In this document: piece by piece, positions 35,337 to 44,735 of the stretch
How the letters are laid out: the number at the start of each line of letters is the position of its first letter
How positions within the stretch are numbered: the first letter of the stretch is position 1
Assembly: GCA_039033995.1 (NCBI GenBank)
Contig: JBCCBP010000008.1
Coordinates: 1-64,000, forward strand
Origin: CALBPI01 sp039033995
Lineage (GTDB): Bacteria; Pseudomonadota; Gammaproteobacteria; Steroidobacterales; Woeseiaceae
Direction: 5' to 3'
DNA: 64,000 bases
The notes under the pieces: model-generated
What the model saw: the letters and a program-made list of their open reading frames with translations, nothing else
Told to the model about the DNA's origin: nothing
The model's database searches: none
Translations under genes and position numbers: made by a program

Positions 35337-36493
35337 TGTCGTCAGACATTCCGCTATCGGTGTATCTGCATCTGCCCTGGTGCGAGCGCAAATGTCCATA
35401 CTGTGATTTCAACTCTCATCGGTCACCGGCTGACGATTTCGCGGTAAAGCGTCGCGATTATCTGGAGGCGATGCGCCGTGACATCAACGCACAGGCCCTG
35501 CTCGTGGACGGTCGAGATGTACACACCGTGTTTATCGGTGGTGGAACGCCGTCCTTGTTCACACCCGGCGAGATCGCCGAGCTATTGGACGCGTTGCGGG
35601 CGGCGCTGACGCTCACGGACGACGTTGAGATCACAATGGAGGCGAATCCCGGGTCTTTGGAGCGTGAGCATTTCAGCGGCTATCGAGCGGCGGGCGTCAA
35701 CCGCCTGTCGATCGGTGCACAAAGTATGCAGGACGCGGCACTAAGGCGTCTTGGACGTCTGCATACGGTAGCGGATACGCACGCTGCGATCCGGACCGCG
35801 CTGGCGGCGGGATTTGATCGACTCAATGTCGATCTGATGTACGCGCTGCCCGACCAAACGCTCGAGGCTGCTTGCGACGATGTCGCGGCAGTGATCGATC
35901 TGGGTGTCCATCACGTCTCGCACTACCAGCTGACGCTTGAACCCAACACCCGCTTTTTCGCCGATCCGCCCGCTTTGCCCAACGAGGATGCCGTCGCGGA
36001 GATGTTGTTGGCGACGCGCGAGCAGTTTCGCGCCGCTGGCCTTGGCGCGTACGAGGTGTCTGCATTGGCCGCGCCCGGCCACGCTTGTCGCCATAATCTG
36101 AATTATTGGCAGTTTGGGGATTATTTAGGTATCGGTGCCGGCGCACACGCTAAATTGACACGATCGGACGGCATCTGGCGCTATGCGCGACCGGCGCACC
36201 CACAATCGTATGTCGAACATGCCGCAGGAGTGGCGCTGCCCGATGGCGCCAGCCGACTTTCGGCGGCCCAACTGCCATTTGAATTCATGCTCAACGCGCT
36301 GAGGCTCAATACGGGGTTTGCGATCGGTCTGTTCGAGTCGCGCACCGGCTTACCGGCAGATGCGATTCTGCCGCAGCTCCGCGATGCGCGGGATCGCGGG
36401 CTCATCGATGCGCAAAGTGACGATCGTTGGGTACCAACGTCACTTGGGCAGCGCTTTTTGAACGACTTGGTTGGCCTTTTTTTACCCGGTTGA
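35336..36493 (+). CDS. hemW: Radical SAM heme chaperone HemW
   Basis: A 385-residue protein from the ATG at 35336, overlapping the rdgB stop; the frame is open further upstream but that part is antisense or out-of-frame to rdgB. The radical SAM cysteines are in CERKCPYCDFNSH near residue 18, and GGGTPSLF and LSIGAQSMQ are the SAM-binding parts. HemW-type proteins deliver heme rather than act as coproporphyrinogen oxidases. The C-terminal HemW domain with RYARPAHPQSYV is present. Confidence 0.95.
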   Translation: MSSDIPLSVYLHLPWCERKCPYCDFNSHRSPADDFAVKRRDYLEAMRRDINAQALLVDGRDVHTVFIGGGTPSLFTPGEIAELLDALRAALTLTDDVEITMEANPGSLEREHFSGYRAAGVNRLSIGAQSMQDAALRRLGRLHTVADTHAAIRTALAAGFDRLNVDLMYALPDQTLEAACDDVAAVIDLGVHHVSHYQLTLEPNTRFFADPPALPNEDAVAEMLLATREQFRAAGLGAYEVSALAAPGHACRHNLNYWQFGDYLGIGAGAHAKLTRSDGIWRYARPAHPQSYVEHAAGVALPDGASRLSAAQLPFEFMLNALRLNTGFAIGLFESRTGLPADAILPQLRDARDRGLIDAQSDDRWVPTSLGQRFLNDLVGLFLPG

Positions 36494-36726
36494 GCCTCCG
36501 CAACGGCGATCCGGTGAATCACTTTGGTGCGCATGTTTATTCACATCGGCGAGGTGGTTACTAAATTTGTAACGTGAACTGCTCTTCGGCTCCAGTAAGC
36601 GCTTCGAAAGCGCTCATAAAGCATTGAAAATAAACAATTTAATAAATTGATTACATTTTGATCATTCTAACAACGACTCAGTAACCATGCGGCTTTGAGG
36701 CGTTTAACCAAAATTCTTCCACAGAG
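36494..36726. other. Intergenic region with AT-rich segment
   Basis: No gene is supported here. It contains a short inverted repeat AGCGCTTCGAAAGCGCT (36598-36614) without a T-run, then an AT-rich segment (about 36620-36672, AATAAACAATTTAATAAATT) beside the DnaA-box pair described next. Confidence 0.6.
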
Positions 36727-36749
36727 TTATCCACAGCTTTTGTGGATAA
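36727..36749. promoter_or_regulatory. Inverted pair of perfect DnaA boxes
   Basis: TTATCCACA at 36727-36735 and its reverse complement TGTGGATAA at 36741-36749 are separated by five bases. Both match the strong DnaA box consensus without a mismatch. The pair lies about 33 bp upstream of the rpmE promoter and next to an AT-rich segment. DnaA binding is predicted from the consensus only. Confidence 0.7.
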
Positions 36750-36781
36750 CCTCGACACTTGAATTCCACGCTTCGACGTGC

Positions 36782-36810
36782 TTGTCAAAAGGCGGCGTCC
36801 CTTATATAGT
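36782..36810 (+). promoter_or_regulatory. Sigma70-type promoter of rpmE
   Basis: TTGTCA (36782-36787), a 17-bp spacer and TATAGT (36805-36810) make a near-consensus promoter, about 55 bp before the rpmE start. Confidence 0.75.
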
Positions 36811-36865
36811 ACGCGGCCTTTTTCCCACCGTGTGCCAGGCGACTGCCTCGCGCAGGAGAAATACT

Positions 36866-37069
36866 ATGAAAGCTGATATTCATCCGGCGTACACCGAGAT
36901 TACGGTGACGTGCAGCTGTGGCTCGACTTTTCAAACCCGCTCGACGCTGGGTCAGGATTTGAATGTCGAAGTCTGCTCACAATGCCATCCGTTCTACACC
37001 GGCAAGCAGAAAATCGTTGATTCCGGCGGGCGTGTTGATCGCTTCCGTCGTCGTTACGGTAAAGGTTAA
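36866..37069 (+). CDS. rpmE: 50S ribosomal protein L31
   Basis: A 67-residue ribosomal protein, MKADIHPAY at the N-terminus and CHPFYTGKQK near residue 38. The zinc-binding cysteines are present (CSCG and CSQC), so it is the zinc-dependent C+ form. AGGAG precedes the ATG by 8 nt and a strong promoter lies upstream. An in-frame open extension to 36695 is not coding. Confidence 0.97.
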   Translation: MKADIHPAYTEITVTCSCGSTFQTRSTLGQDLNVEVCSQCHPFYTGKQKIVDSGGRVDRFRRRYGKG

Positions 37070-37176
37070 GCTTTCGGCCATCCGGCCGACGACAAACCTG
37101 AGCGTTGCCAGTTGCCGCTCACCCGTCTACTGGCAGCCCGACCAAAAACACTCATTCGATTAAGGGACAACGCGCA

Positions 37177-38469
37177 ATGACCGACAAAATCTATACGTTA
37201 ACAGCCCCAGACGGCTCCACCACCGAGCTGCCTGCCTACAGCGGTACTGTCGGGCCCGACGTCGTCGAGATCGGTCACTTATATAAAGAGCAGGGCGTGT
37301 TCACCTACGACCCGGGTTTCGTGTCCACGGGCAGCTGCCGCAGTGAGATTACGTTCATCGATGGTCAGGAAGGCGTGCTCATGTATCGCGGCTACCCGGT
37401 CGAGCAACTGGCCAAACACTCGCACTACATCGAGGTAGCCTACCTGCTGCTGAACGGTGAGCTGCCAACCGAGACTCAGCTCGATGAGTTTACGCACTCG
37501 ATTCGACATCACACGATGTTGAATGAGTCGCTGCTGCGCTTCTATAACGGTTTCCACTACAACGCGCACCCCATGGCGATGGTGTCGGGAGTGGTCGGCT
37601 CGATGTCGGCCTTCTACCATGACTCAACGGATATCAATGATCCAAATCATCGTGAGATTTTCGCGCACCGCATCATCGCGAAATTGCCGACCATCGCCGC
37701 TGCGGCTTATAAGCATTCTCTCGGTCAGCCGTTCATTTATCCGCGTAACGACCTGGACTACTGCAGCAATATTCTGAACATGTTCTTCGGCGTGCCCGCA
37801 GAGCCGTATCAGATCGACCCTGTTGCAGCAGAAGCAATCGATCTGTTGTTTATCTTGCACGCAGACCACGAACAAAACTGTTCGACATCGACAGTTCGTA
37901 TGGCCGCGAGCTCCGGTGCCAACCCGTATTCGGCGATTGCCGCTGGCATTTCCGCCTTGTGGGGTCCCGCACACGGCGGCGCCAACGAAGCGGTGTTAGA
38001 GATGCTGGAAGAAATTGGCACGAAGGATCGCATTCCGGAATTTGTGGCGCGTGCCAAGGATAAGAACGACCCGTTCCGCCTGATGGGCTTCGGTCACCGC
38101 GTCTACAAGAACTTTGATCCGCGCGCGACGATCATTCGCGAGATGTGTCACAAAGTATTGAAGAATCTCGGTCGCACCGATACGCCATTGTTCGATCTGG
38201 CGCAGGAGCTCGAGCAGGTCGCACTGAACGATGAGTACTTCATCGAGAAAAACCTGTATCCGAACGTCGACTTCTACTCAGGCATTATCTACCGCGCACT
38301 GGGTATCCCGACCTCGATGTTTACGGTGATGTTCGCGATCGGTCGCGCTGTCGGTTGGGTGGCACACTGGGATGAGATGATCGGCAGCAATACGCGTATC
38401 AGTCGCCCACGCCAGCTCTACGTTGGTCCGGCAGCACGTGACTACCAGGCGATTACTGACCGCGATTAA
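37177..38469 (+). CDS. gltA: Citrate synthase
   Basis: A 430-residue type II hexameric citrate synthase (E. coli 427). Catalytic residues are in LHADHEQNCSTSTVR (His), GPAHGGANEAV (His) and the Asp in NLYPNVDFYSGI; FGHRVYKNFDPR binds substrate. AGGGA lies 10 nt before the ATG at 37177. It commits acetyl-CoA to the citric acid cycle. Confidence 0.97.
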   Translation: MTDKIYTLTAPDGSTTELPAYSGTVGPDVVEIGHLYKEQGVFTYDPGFVSTGSCRSEITFIDGQEGVLMYRGYPVEQLAKHSHYIEVAYLLLNGELPTETQLDEFTHSIRHHTMLNESLLRFYNGFHYNAHPMAMVSGVVGSMSAFYHDSTDINDPNHREIFAHRIIAKLPTIAAAAYKHSLGQPFIYPRNDLDYCSNILNMFFGVPAEPYQIDPVAAEAIDLLFILHADHEQNCSTSTVRMAASSGANPYSAIAAGISALWGPAHGGANEAVLEMLEEIGTKDRIPEFVARAKDKNDPFRLMGFGHRVYKNFDPRATIIREMCHKVLKNLGRTDTPLFDLAQELEQVALNDEYFIEKNLYPNVDFYSGIIYRALGIPTSMFTVMFAIGRAVGWVAHWDEMIGSNTRISRPRQLYVGPAARDYQAITDRD

Positions 38470-38482
38470 TAGCCCTGCTGCC

Positions 38483-39097
38483 TCAGGCAGCGTCTGCCGG
38501 CGCGATTAACTTGCGTAGTTTCTTGATCGACGCACGTCGCATCGGCTTACCGTCGACCGGGCTCAACGGCGCCTGTCGCAACCCGTCATAACTGAACACG
38601 GTCGCTTCGATCGGCAGCTGCAGCCAGTCGAACCGATACGCGGGAAACCCGCTGGATTGATTGCGCCTTAACTTCAGCCGTCGTTCGAACGGCCTGTATT
38701 GAATGCCCTTGTCGCTAAGGAACCAGGCGATATCTTCGGCACTGTCCGCGAACAGGTGGAGATTGGCCGGACTGTCGTCGGCAGCCGTGCCGGCCAACAA
38801 TGGTCCGACCAGTCGTGGTTCGAAGTGCTCAAGTTCCAGCATCAGTGATAGCGCGGTCTTACGACGGCTCAGGATCGACGCATCGTGATCGCCCTCGTGG
38901 TAGAGCCGCTGGTGTTCGATCAGCGCTGCTTCGACTTCCTGATTACTCGGTAACGCACCGTCACGCCCGAGCCCCAGCCGTTCCGCGGCTTTTCGTTTGG
39001 CGACCTGAAAGTCGCTGATACCATGGTCCACCATGATGCGTGAGGCTTCCTGGGCGACCGTCTGCCGGGAACGGTCACTGACAAACATCTGGGTCAC
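38483..39097 (-). CDS. Conserved hypothetical protein
   Basis: A 204-residue soluble protein I cannot assign to a characterised family. The N-terminal 60 residues are helical and charged (MTQMFVSDRSRQTVAQEASR, then QVAKRKAAERLGLGRDGALP), and a LPSNQEVEAALIEHQRLY segment resembles small conserved proteins of unknown function in proteobacteria. No signal peptide or membrane segment is seen; the C-terminus is basic (RRASIKKLRKLI). It is convergent with gltA (13-bp gap) and follows the penicillin-binding protein gene by 38 bp on the same strand. Confidence 0.8.
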   Translation of the reverse strand: MTQMFVSDRSRQTVAQEASRIMVDHGISDFQVAKRKAAERLGLGRDGALPSNQEVEAALIEHQRLYHEGDHDASILSRRKTALSLMLELEHFEPRLVGPLLAGTAADDSPANLHLFADSAEDIAWFLSDKGIQYRPFERRLKLRRNQSSGFPAYRFDWLQLPIEATVFSYDGLRQAPLSPVDGKPMRRASIKKLRKLIAPADAA

Positions 39098-39135
39098 GGC
39101 GAGCTCCTTTATGCTGCTGGCGCGGGACGGCTTGG

Positions 39136-41655
39136 CTAGAAAATATCCTGTTCGCCGACTTCTTCACCGCCGTCATTATAAGGATTGATCTGCGGCCCGG
39201 TCAGCTGTGTTTTTGGCTGGGTACCCGCTTCGAAAGTCTCGAACTTAAAATTGGTGCTGTTGGCACCGGCAAGTTCGCCTGTGGCGGGATCAATCCTAAC
39301 GGTGACCAATCCCGGCGGTTGCGGATAACTACGCTCCGGCGCGCCGGCCAGCGCATCGCGCATGAAATGAATCCACATCGGCAGCGCCGTGCGCCCACCC
39401 TCTTCGCCCGCGCCAAGCGGTTCATCGCTATCGAAGCCGACCCAGCTGATCGCGACAAGGTCGGGATTAAAGCCGCCGAACCATGCGTCACGCTGATCGT
39501 TGGATGTGCCGGTTTTGCCAGCGAGGTCTTGTCGGCCGAGCGTTCTCGCGCGGCGGCCGGTGCCGCGCTGGATGACATCGCGCATCAGGTCTTGGATCAG
39601 CCAGATATTCGTGGCGGGCAAGACACGCGGTGCGACGTAATCATTGCCCCAAAACTCCTGTAAGGCAGCGCCGGTCAGCGACAACGTCGACGTATCTTCG
39701 AGGTCAGTGGCATTTTGTGGCTCGTCTTGTCCTATCGTCGATTCCAGTTCGCAGGTCTTGCAGACAATCCTCGGCGTTTCGGCGAACAAGACTTCCCCGT
39801 CGGAAAGTTCGATGCGATCGATAAAGTAGGGTTCGACGGCGTAGCCGCCGTTCGCCAACACCGCGTAGCCCTTGGCCATATCCAGCGGCGTCGCAGCACC
39901 GCTACCCAGCGCCAGCGAGAGGTTATTCGGGATGGCGTCACTCTCGAATCCGAAGCGGGCGATGTGGCGAGTCGCCGACACAATGCCCATCTTCATCACC
40001 ATTCTGACCGACACGAGGTTCATTGACCGCACCAGCGCCTCGCGCATGCGTGTGCGTCCATAAAACCGACCGGTCGAGTTTTTCGGGCGCCATACGCCTT
40101 CGTACTCTGCAGACTCGATGACCACCGGCGCATCATTAATAATGCTGGCTGCGGTAAATCCGTTCGCCAATGCGGCGGAATAGATAAACGGCTTGAAGCT
40201 GGAACCGGGCTGGCGCTTGGCTTGCGTGACACGGTTGAATTTACTGGCGGTGTAGTCGAATCCGCCGACCAGCGCAGCAATGCCGCCGTCGGTGGGATTC
40301 AACGCGACGAGAGCGCCCTGCGCCTGCGGCACCTGCGCCAGTGCCAGATCGTCCTCGACGGTGGTGTATACATAAATAACATCACCGGCGGCCAGCACGT
40401 CATCGATCGACTCGGGTTTGGCGCCCACGATGCTGCGGTCGATGAAAGGGACCGCCCAATTGACGCCACCCCAGTTCAGCTGACCGGTCTCGCCCCTGGC
40501 AAACCGGACGCTGGCCGCATTGTTATCGGTATTGATTGCCGTGACCAAAGCGGCACGCAGCCCACCCGGGTTTGGGATGTTCGCCAACATCTCCTCAATA
40601 TCGGTATCGCTGGCGGTGGCTAAATCCAAGCGCCGCAGCGGCCCTCGATAGCCATGGCGGCGATCATATTCGAGTAGGCCGTCGCGGACGGCATAGTTCG
40701 CCGCCTGCTGCATCTGGCTGTCGATTGTCGTGTGTACCCTGAAGCCGCGGGTTGTGATGTCCCGCCCGTACTCGTTCATTAGTCGAATACGCACCATTTC
40801 CGCGAGATACGGTGCGGCCAGCTCGATATCCGGCCCGTGTAGCCGTGACAGCATCGGGTGATCGTTGGCTTCCTGATATTGCTGCTCGGAGATGTAGCCG
40901 AGATCACGCATGCGTCCGAGCACGTAGCTGCGGCGATTTTTGGCAGCCTCCGGGCCGGCAACAGGGTTGTAGTTGGACGGTGCAGGCAGCACACCGGCCA
41001 GCGTGGCGGCCTCGGCGATCGTCAGATCCACCAGTTCCTTGTCAAAATAAATCTGCGCAGCCGCCGCGACGCCATAGGCACGCTGACCAAAGAACATCTT
41101 GTTCAGGAACAGCGCCATGATTTCTTCTTTGCTGAACTCTTGCTCGATCTTGTAGGCGAGAAACGCCTCTTTGATTTTGCGGATAATCTTCCGCTCACGG
41201 GACAGGAAGTAGTCTCTCGCCAGCTGCTGCGTGAGCGTGCTGGTGCCTCGCGCCTCGCGCCCGGTCAGCACCGATCTGACGGCAGCGCGCAAAATCCCAA
41301 AAGGGTCGACGCCCCAATGTTGGAAAAAACGTTTATCTTCCGCCGCAACAAAGGCATGGACGACATGTTCCGGCACTTGATCGTAAGTCACCGGCAGCCG
41401 GCGCTGCTCGCCGATTTCCTGAATCAGCTTGCCATCCCGACTAAAAATACGCAGCGGAACCTGCAACGGGATGTCACGCACCGTCGCAGCCTCCGGGAGG
41501 CCTGGCTTGGCGTAGTGGTAGGCCGCAAAGATAGCGCCGGTAATCGCGATAGCTGCGCTTAAGCCTAGTGCCAGCCCCAAAACGGCCAGGCGTAAAAGCA
41601 ATTTGGTCTTCAAAGTGGTGGGTGAGTCCTTGTCAGCGCGAGGCTCATTATGCAT
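39136..41655 (-). CDS. mrcA: Class A penicillin-binding protein 1A
   Basis: An 839-residue bifunctional peptidoglycan synthase. An N-terminal membrane helix (LLLRLAVLGLALGLSAAIAI) is followed by the glycosyltransferase domain with the catalytic EDKRFFQHWGVD near residue 91 and a second GT51 motif RGTSTLTQQLAR. The transpeptidase domain has SSFK (active serine), SMN and KTGT motifs. An OB-like insertion typical of PBP1A lies between. It is divergent from pilM, the classical arrangement. Confidence 0.97.
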   Translation of the reverse strand: MHNEPRADKDSPTTLKTKLLLRLAVLGLALGLSAAIAITGAIFAAYHYAKPGLPEAATVRDIPLQVPLRIFSRDGKLIQEIGEQRRLPVTYDQVPEHVVHAFVAAEDKRFFQHWGVDPFGILRAAVRSVLTGREARGTSTLTQQLARDYFLSRERKIIRKIKEAFLAYKIEQEFSKEEIMALFLNKMFFGQRAYGVAAAAQIYFDKELVDLTIAEAATLAGVLPAPSNYNPVAGPEAAKNRRSYVLGRMRDLGYISEQQYQEANDHPMLSRLHGPDIELAAPYLAEMVRIRLMNEYGRDITTRGFRVHTTIDSQMQQAANYAVRDGLLEYDRRHGYRGPLRRLDLATASDTDIEEMLANIPNPGGLRAALVTAINTDNNAASVRFARGETGQLNWGGVNWAVPFIDRSIVGAKPESIDDVLAAGDVIYVYTTVEDDLALAQVPQAQGALVALNPTDGGIAALVGGFDYTASKFNRVTQAKRQPGSSFKPFIYSAALANGFTAASIINDAPVVIESAEYEGVWRPKNSTGRFYGRTRMREALVRSMNLVSVRMVMKMGIVSATRHIARFGFESDAIPNNLSLALGSGAATPLDMAKGYAVLANGGYAVEPYFIDRIELSDGEVLFAETPRIVCKTCELESTIGQDEPQNATDLEDTSTLSLTGAALQEFWGNDYVAPRVLPATNIWLIQDLMRDVIQRGTGRRARTLGRQDLAGKTGTSNDQRDAWFGGFNPDLVAISWVGFDSDEPLGAGEEGGRTALPMWIHFMRDALAGAPERSYPQPPGLVTVRIDPATGELAGANSTNFKFETFEAGTQPKTQLTGPQINPYNDGGEEVGEQDIF

Positions 41656-41915
41656 ATTGAGCGTGCAATACGAAAACCAATTAGTGACAACTCCCTGACG
41701 TATTGCCCCCGGTCAGCCAAATATGGGGGATAGATGGCGACTGGCGATACCTGGTTCACAGATTTTCCATTATCTGCTGACTTAGCATATGGATTGCTAA
41801 AAGCGGAACGTAGTCACATTTTATTTAACACTTCGTTGATATATAGTTAACTTCGTTTCCTCAGGCGACCGGCTATAAATTAGGCGTAACTCAACGAATT
41901 TTAAGGAAAAACTGA

Positions 41916-42977
41916 GTGTTATTCGGCAAAAAAACCCGCATCCTGCTCGGGCTTGACATAACGACTTCTTCGATCAAGCTCATCGAGCTCGCTCAGGCTG
42001 GTCGTGGATACCGTGTGGAATCCTATGCAGCGGAGCCCACACCGGCCAATTCCATTAACGATAAAGCCATCGTTGACGCCCAGGCGGTCGGCGAGGCTAT
42101 TCGTCGGGCGGTCAAGCGTTCAGGCAGCAAAATTCGCGAGGCCGCATTTGCGATTAGCGGCGAAGCTGCAATCACCAAGACCATTCAGATGCCGTCCAGC
42201 TTGTCTGAAGCGGATATGGAAGGCCAGGTCGAGATCCAGGCAGACCAATACATTCCGTTCCCGATGGAAGAGGTCAGTCATGACTTCGAGATCATCGGCC
42301 CGAATGACGCTGATCCGGATATGAACGATGTGCTGCTGGTCGCAACGCGAACGGACAACGTTGACCAGCGCGAAGCCGCGGTTTCTGCTGCCGGTTTGAA
42401 AAGCGTGGTTGTCGATGTCGAAGCCTTTGCGCTCGAAAACGCCTGCCGCTTGTTGTCCCATCAGATCCCCAACAACGGCATGGGCCAATCGGTAGCTGTC
42501 GTCGATATCGGCGCCAGCAACACCATGTTCGGTGTGTTGCGCGACATGAAAGTGATCTACACCCGCGATTTCGCATTCGGCGGGCAGCAGCTGACAGAAG
42601 AGATTATGCGGACCTACGGCTTATCCGTCGAAGATGCCGGTCGCGCGAAGAAAGAAGGCGGCTTGCCGAGCAACTACGAGCCGGAAGTGCTCGATCCATT
42701 TATTGATGACGTTACCCAGCAAGTCAGCCGTTCGCTGCAGTTCTATCTGGCATCGGGCGGTGGGCGTGAGCAGCCGGACATGATTCTGGTCTGCGGCGGT
42801 TGCGCCAACATTCCTGGTATCGCAGATGTGATCGCGAGCCGGGTCGGGATTCCGACGGAGATCGGCGACCCGCTAGGACAGATGAAAGTCTCAGCCCGCG
42901 CCAAGTCGCAAGGTGTGGAGAGAGATGCATGCGCCTTACTGACCGCGTTCGGTCTTGCGCTGAGGAGCTTTGACTAA
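41916..42977 (+). CDS. pilM: Type IV pilus inner-membrane platform protein PilM
   Basis: A 353-residue cytoplasmic actin-like protein. N-terminal LGLDITTSSIKLIEL and the central VAVVDIGASNTMFGVL are the ATP-binding phosphate loops. It binds the N-terminal tail of PilN to link the pilus platform to the cytoplasm. It starts the pilMNOPQ operon; the upstream gap to mrcA (260 bp) must hold both promoters, but I could not define them. The stop overlaps the pilN start (TAATG). Confidence 0.96.
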   Translation: MLFGKKTRILLGLDITTSSIKLIELAQAGRGYRVESYAAEPTPANSINDKAIVDAQAVGEAIRRAVKRSGSKIREAAFAISGEAAITKTIQMPSSLSEADMEGQVEIQADQYIPFPMEEVSHDFEIIGPNDADPDMNDVLLVATRTDNVDQREAAVSAAGLKSVVVDVEAFALENACRLLSHQIPNNGMGQSVAVVDIGASNTMFGVLRDMKVIYTRDFAFGGQQLTEEIMRTYGLSVEDAGRAKKEGGLPSNYEPEVLDPFIDDVTQQVSRSLQFYLASGGGREQPDMILVCGGCANIPGIADVIASRVGIPTEIGDPLGQMKVSARAKSQGVERDACALLTAFGLALRSFD

Positions 42978-43549
42978 TGCCGCAAATTAACCTGCTGCCA
43001 TGGCGCGAGGAATTACGCAAAGAGCGCCAGAAAGTATTCATGTTCTCGGTCGTGGGCGCGATCGCTGCCGCCGGTCTGCTGGTTGGCGCCGTGAACATGG
43101 TGTTCAGCAACATGATCGATCATCAGCGCGATCGCAATCGCCTGCTGAATCAGGAGATCAGCAAACTGAACGAAAGCATTAAGGGCATTGAAGGTATCGA
43201 GCGCCAGAAGCAACGCTTGATCGCACGGATGCAGGTGATTGAAGAGCTGCAGCAAAGCCGGCCCGAGATTGTGCACTTGTTCGATGAGTTGACCCGCACG
43301 GTACCCGACGGAGTGCACCTGAATCGGGTGACGCAGTCTGGTCGTAGCGTAAAACTGAATGGGGTGGCGCAGTCGAGCACGCGCGTGTCGTCGTACATGC
43401 GTAACGTCAACGACTCCGACTGGCTCGGCAATCCGGATCTCGACAAGATTGAAACGGTCGACCGCGGTCAGCGTCGAGAGCGTTTCAATTTTACGCTGGA
43501 CGCATCTCAGCTTGTGCAAAATAACGAAGACGGGGAGATTGGACAGTGA
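42977..43549 (+). CDS. pilN: Type IV pilus protein PilN
   Basis: A 190-residue inner-membrane protein with the PilM-binding N-terminus INLLPWREE, one membrane helix (VFMFSVVGAIAAAGLLVGAVNMVF) and a coiled-coil/ferredoxin-like periplasmic part. It pairs with PilO in the alignment complex. The stop codon overlaps the GTG start of pilO. Confidence 0.96.
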   Translation: MPQINLLPWREELRKERQKVFMFSVVGAIAAAGLLVGAVNMVFSNMIDHQRDRNRLLNQEISKLNESIKGIEGIERQKQRLIARMQVIEELQQSRPEIVHLFDELTRTVPDGVHLNRVTQSGRSVKLNGVAQSSTRVSSYMRNVNDSDWLGNPDLDKIETVDRGQRRERFNFTLDASQLVQNNEDGEIGQ

Positions 43550-44142
43550 GCTTTATCGACGACCTGCAATCCCTCGACTTCAATGACGTCGGCCGCTGGC
43601 CCCTGCCGTTCCGTATCGGTGCGATTGCGTTGATATTCGCTGTCGTACTCGCGGCGGGTGTCTACATGACAATCGTCAAGGACAAACAACTGAAGCTTGA
43701 ATCCGAGCAACGTAAAGAAGTCGATTTGAAAGCGACTTTCGAACAAAAACAAAACAAGGCGGCAAACTACCAGGCTTATGCGGACCAGTTGGTCGAAATG
43801 CGCGAGTCGTTTGGTGCCATGTTGCGACAGCTTCCGGGTGAAACCGAGATCCCGAACCTGATTACGGATATCTCGCAAACCGGTCTCGCTGCTGGTCTGG
43901 AGGAAAAACTCTTCCAGCCACAAGAAGAGATCCAGCGTGACTTCTATGCCGAGAAGCCGATCAAGATCCGGCTGACCGGCTCCTACCATGCGTTTGCGAA
44001 CTTCGCGAGCAGCGTGGCGGCATTGCCACGTATTGTGACGCTACATGACATCAATATCGTGCCGGAACAAAACAATCCGTCCACGTTGGTTCTTGATGTC
44101 ACGGCGAAAACCTATCGCTACCTCGAAGAAGATGAGGGCTAG
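43546..44142 (+). CDS. pilO: Type IV pilus protein PilO
   Basis: A 198-residue protein with a single helix (IGAIALIFAVVLAAGVYMTI) after a short cytoplasmic head, then a coiled coil (EQRKEVDLKATFEQKQNK) and a periplasmic domain with the family segment LPGETEIPNLITDISQTG. The GTG start overlaps the pilN stop (GTGA). It forms the heterodimer with PilN. Confidence 0.96.
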   Translation: MSFIDDLQSLDFNDVGRWPLPFRIGAIALIFAVVLAAGVYMTIVKDKQLKLESEQRKEVDLKATFEQKQNKAANYQAYADQLVEMRESFGAMLRQLPGETEIPNLITDISQTGLAAGLEEKLFQPQEEIQRDFYAEKPIKIRLTGSYHAFANFASSVAALPRIVTLHDINIVPEQNNPSTLVLDVTAKTYRYLEEDEG

Positions 44143-44157
44143 TCGGAGATGAGATCA

Positions 44158-44703
44158 ATGCCAATCCCTCTTAACAAACGACGTCGGTCAACCATTGCCC
44201 TGGTGGGTATGTTGTCTGCCATGCTGACTGCTTGCGGCGGCGACATGCGCGACCTCGAGGTGTACATCGACGAAGTAAAAAGTCGCCCCGGTCAACGGCC
44301 TGAGCCGCTGCCTGAAGTGAAACCCTATGAAACGTTTACCTATGTCGCGGATACCGAAGGTTTACGCTCGCCTTTTGAGCCCGATGTACCTTCTGCTGCG
44401 ACGGGTGGTCCAGGTGGAAGCGGCGTCAACGGGCCTGATCCGACGCGTAGTCGCGAATACCTCGAGGAGTTTCCACTGGACTCTTTCGACATGGTCGGCA
44501 CGCTCAGTATGGGCGGCAACAATTTTGGTCTGCTGCGAGCGCAGGACGGCATTGTTCATCGTGTCCTGCCCGGTAACTACATCGGACAAAACGACGGAAA
44601 AATCACGTCGATCACTGAATCAGAAATTCAGCTGGTCGAAATTGTTTCAAACGGTATAGGCGGCTATATCGAACGAGAAGTGGCGATAGCCCTTGCGAAT
44701 TAA
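44158..44703 (+). CDS. pilP: Type IV pilus lipoprotein PilP
   Basis: A 181-residue inner-membrane lipoprotein. The start at 44158 has GGAG nine bases upstream; the ATG at 44149 would sit on top of it. The signal ends in the lipobox LTAC, followed by DLEVYIDEVKSRPG and a PYETFTY segment typical of PilP, and the C-terminal beta domain with MVGTL and IGQNDGKIT. It binds PilN/PilO and the N-terminal domains of PilQ. Confidence 0.95.
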   Translation: MPIPLNKRRRSTIALVGMLSAMLTACGGDMRDLEVYIDEVKSRPGQRPEPLPEVKPYETFTYVADTEGLRSPFEPDVPSAATGGPGGSGVNGPDPTRSREYLEEFPLDSFDMVGTLSMGGNNFGLLRAQDGIVHRVLPGNYIGQNDGKITSITESEIQLVEIVSNGIGGYIEREVAIALAN

Positions 44704-44735
44704 GCCATTCGGACATGGCATTGGGAGTACCTAGA

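Noticed and set aside
36598..36749. Complete chromosomal replication origin upstream of rpmE
   Set aside because: Only two DnaA boxes are seen and dnaA, dnaN, gidA or rpmH are not nearby; kept as a DnaA-box finding only.
41634..41700. Possible seventh palindromic element (GTCAGCG ... ACTCCCTGAC)
   Set aside because: Only the end pieces resemble the element, the core is missing and it overlaps the start of mrcA.
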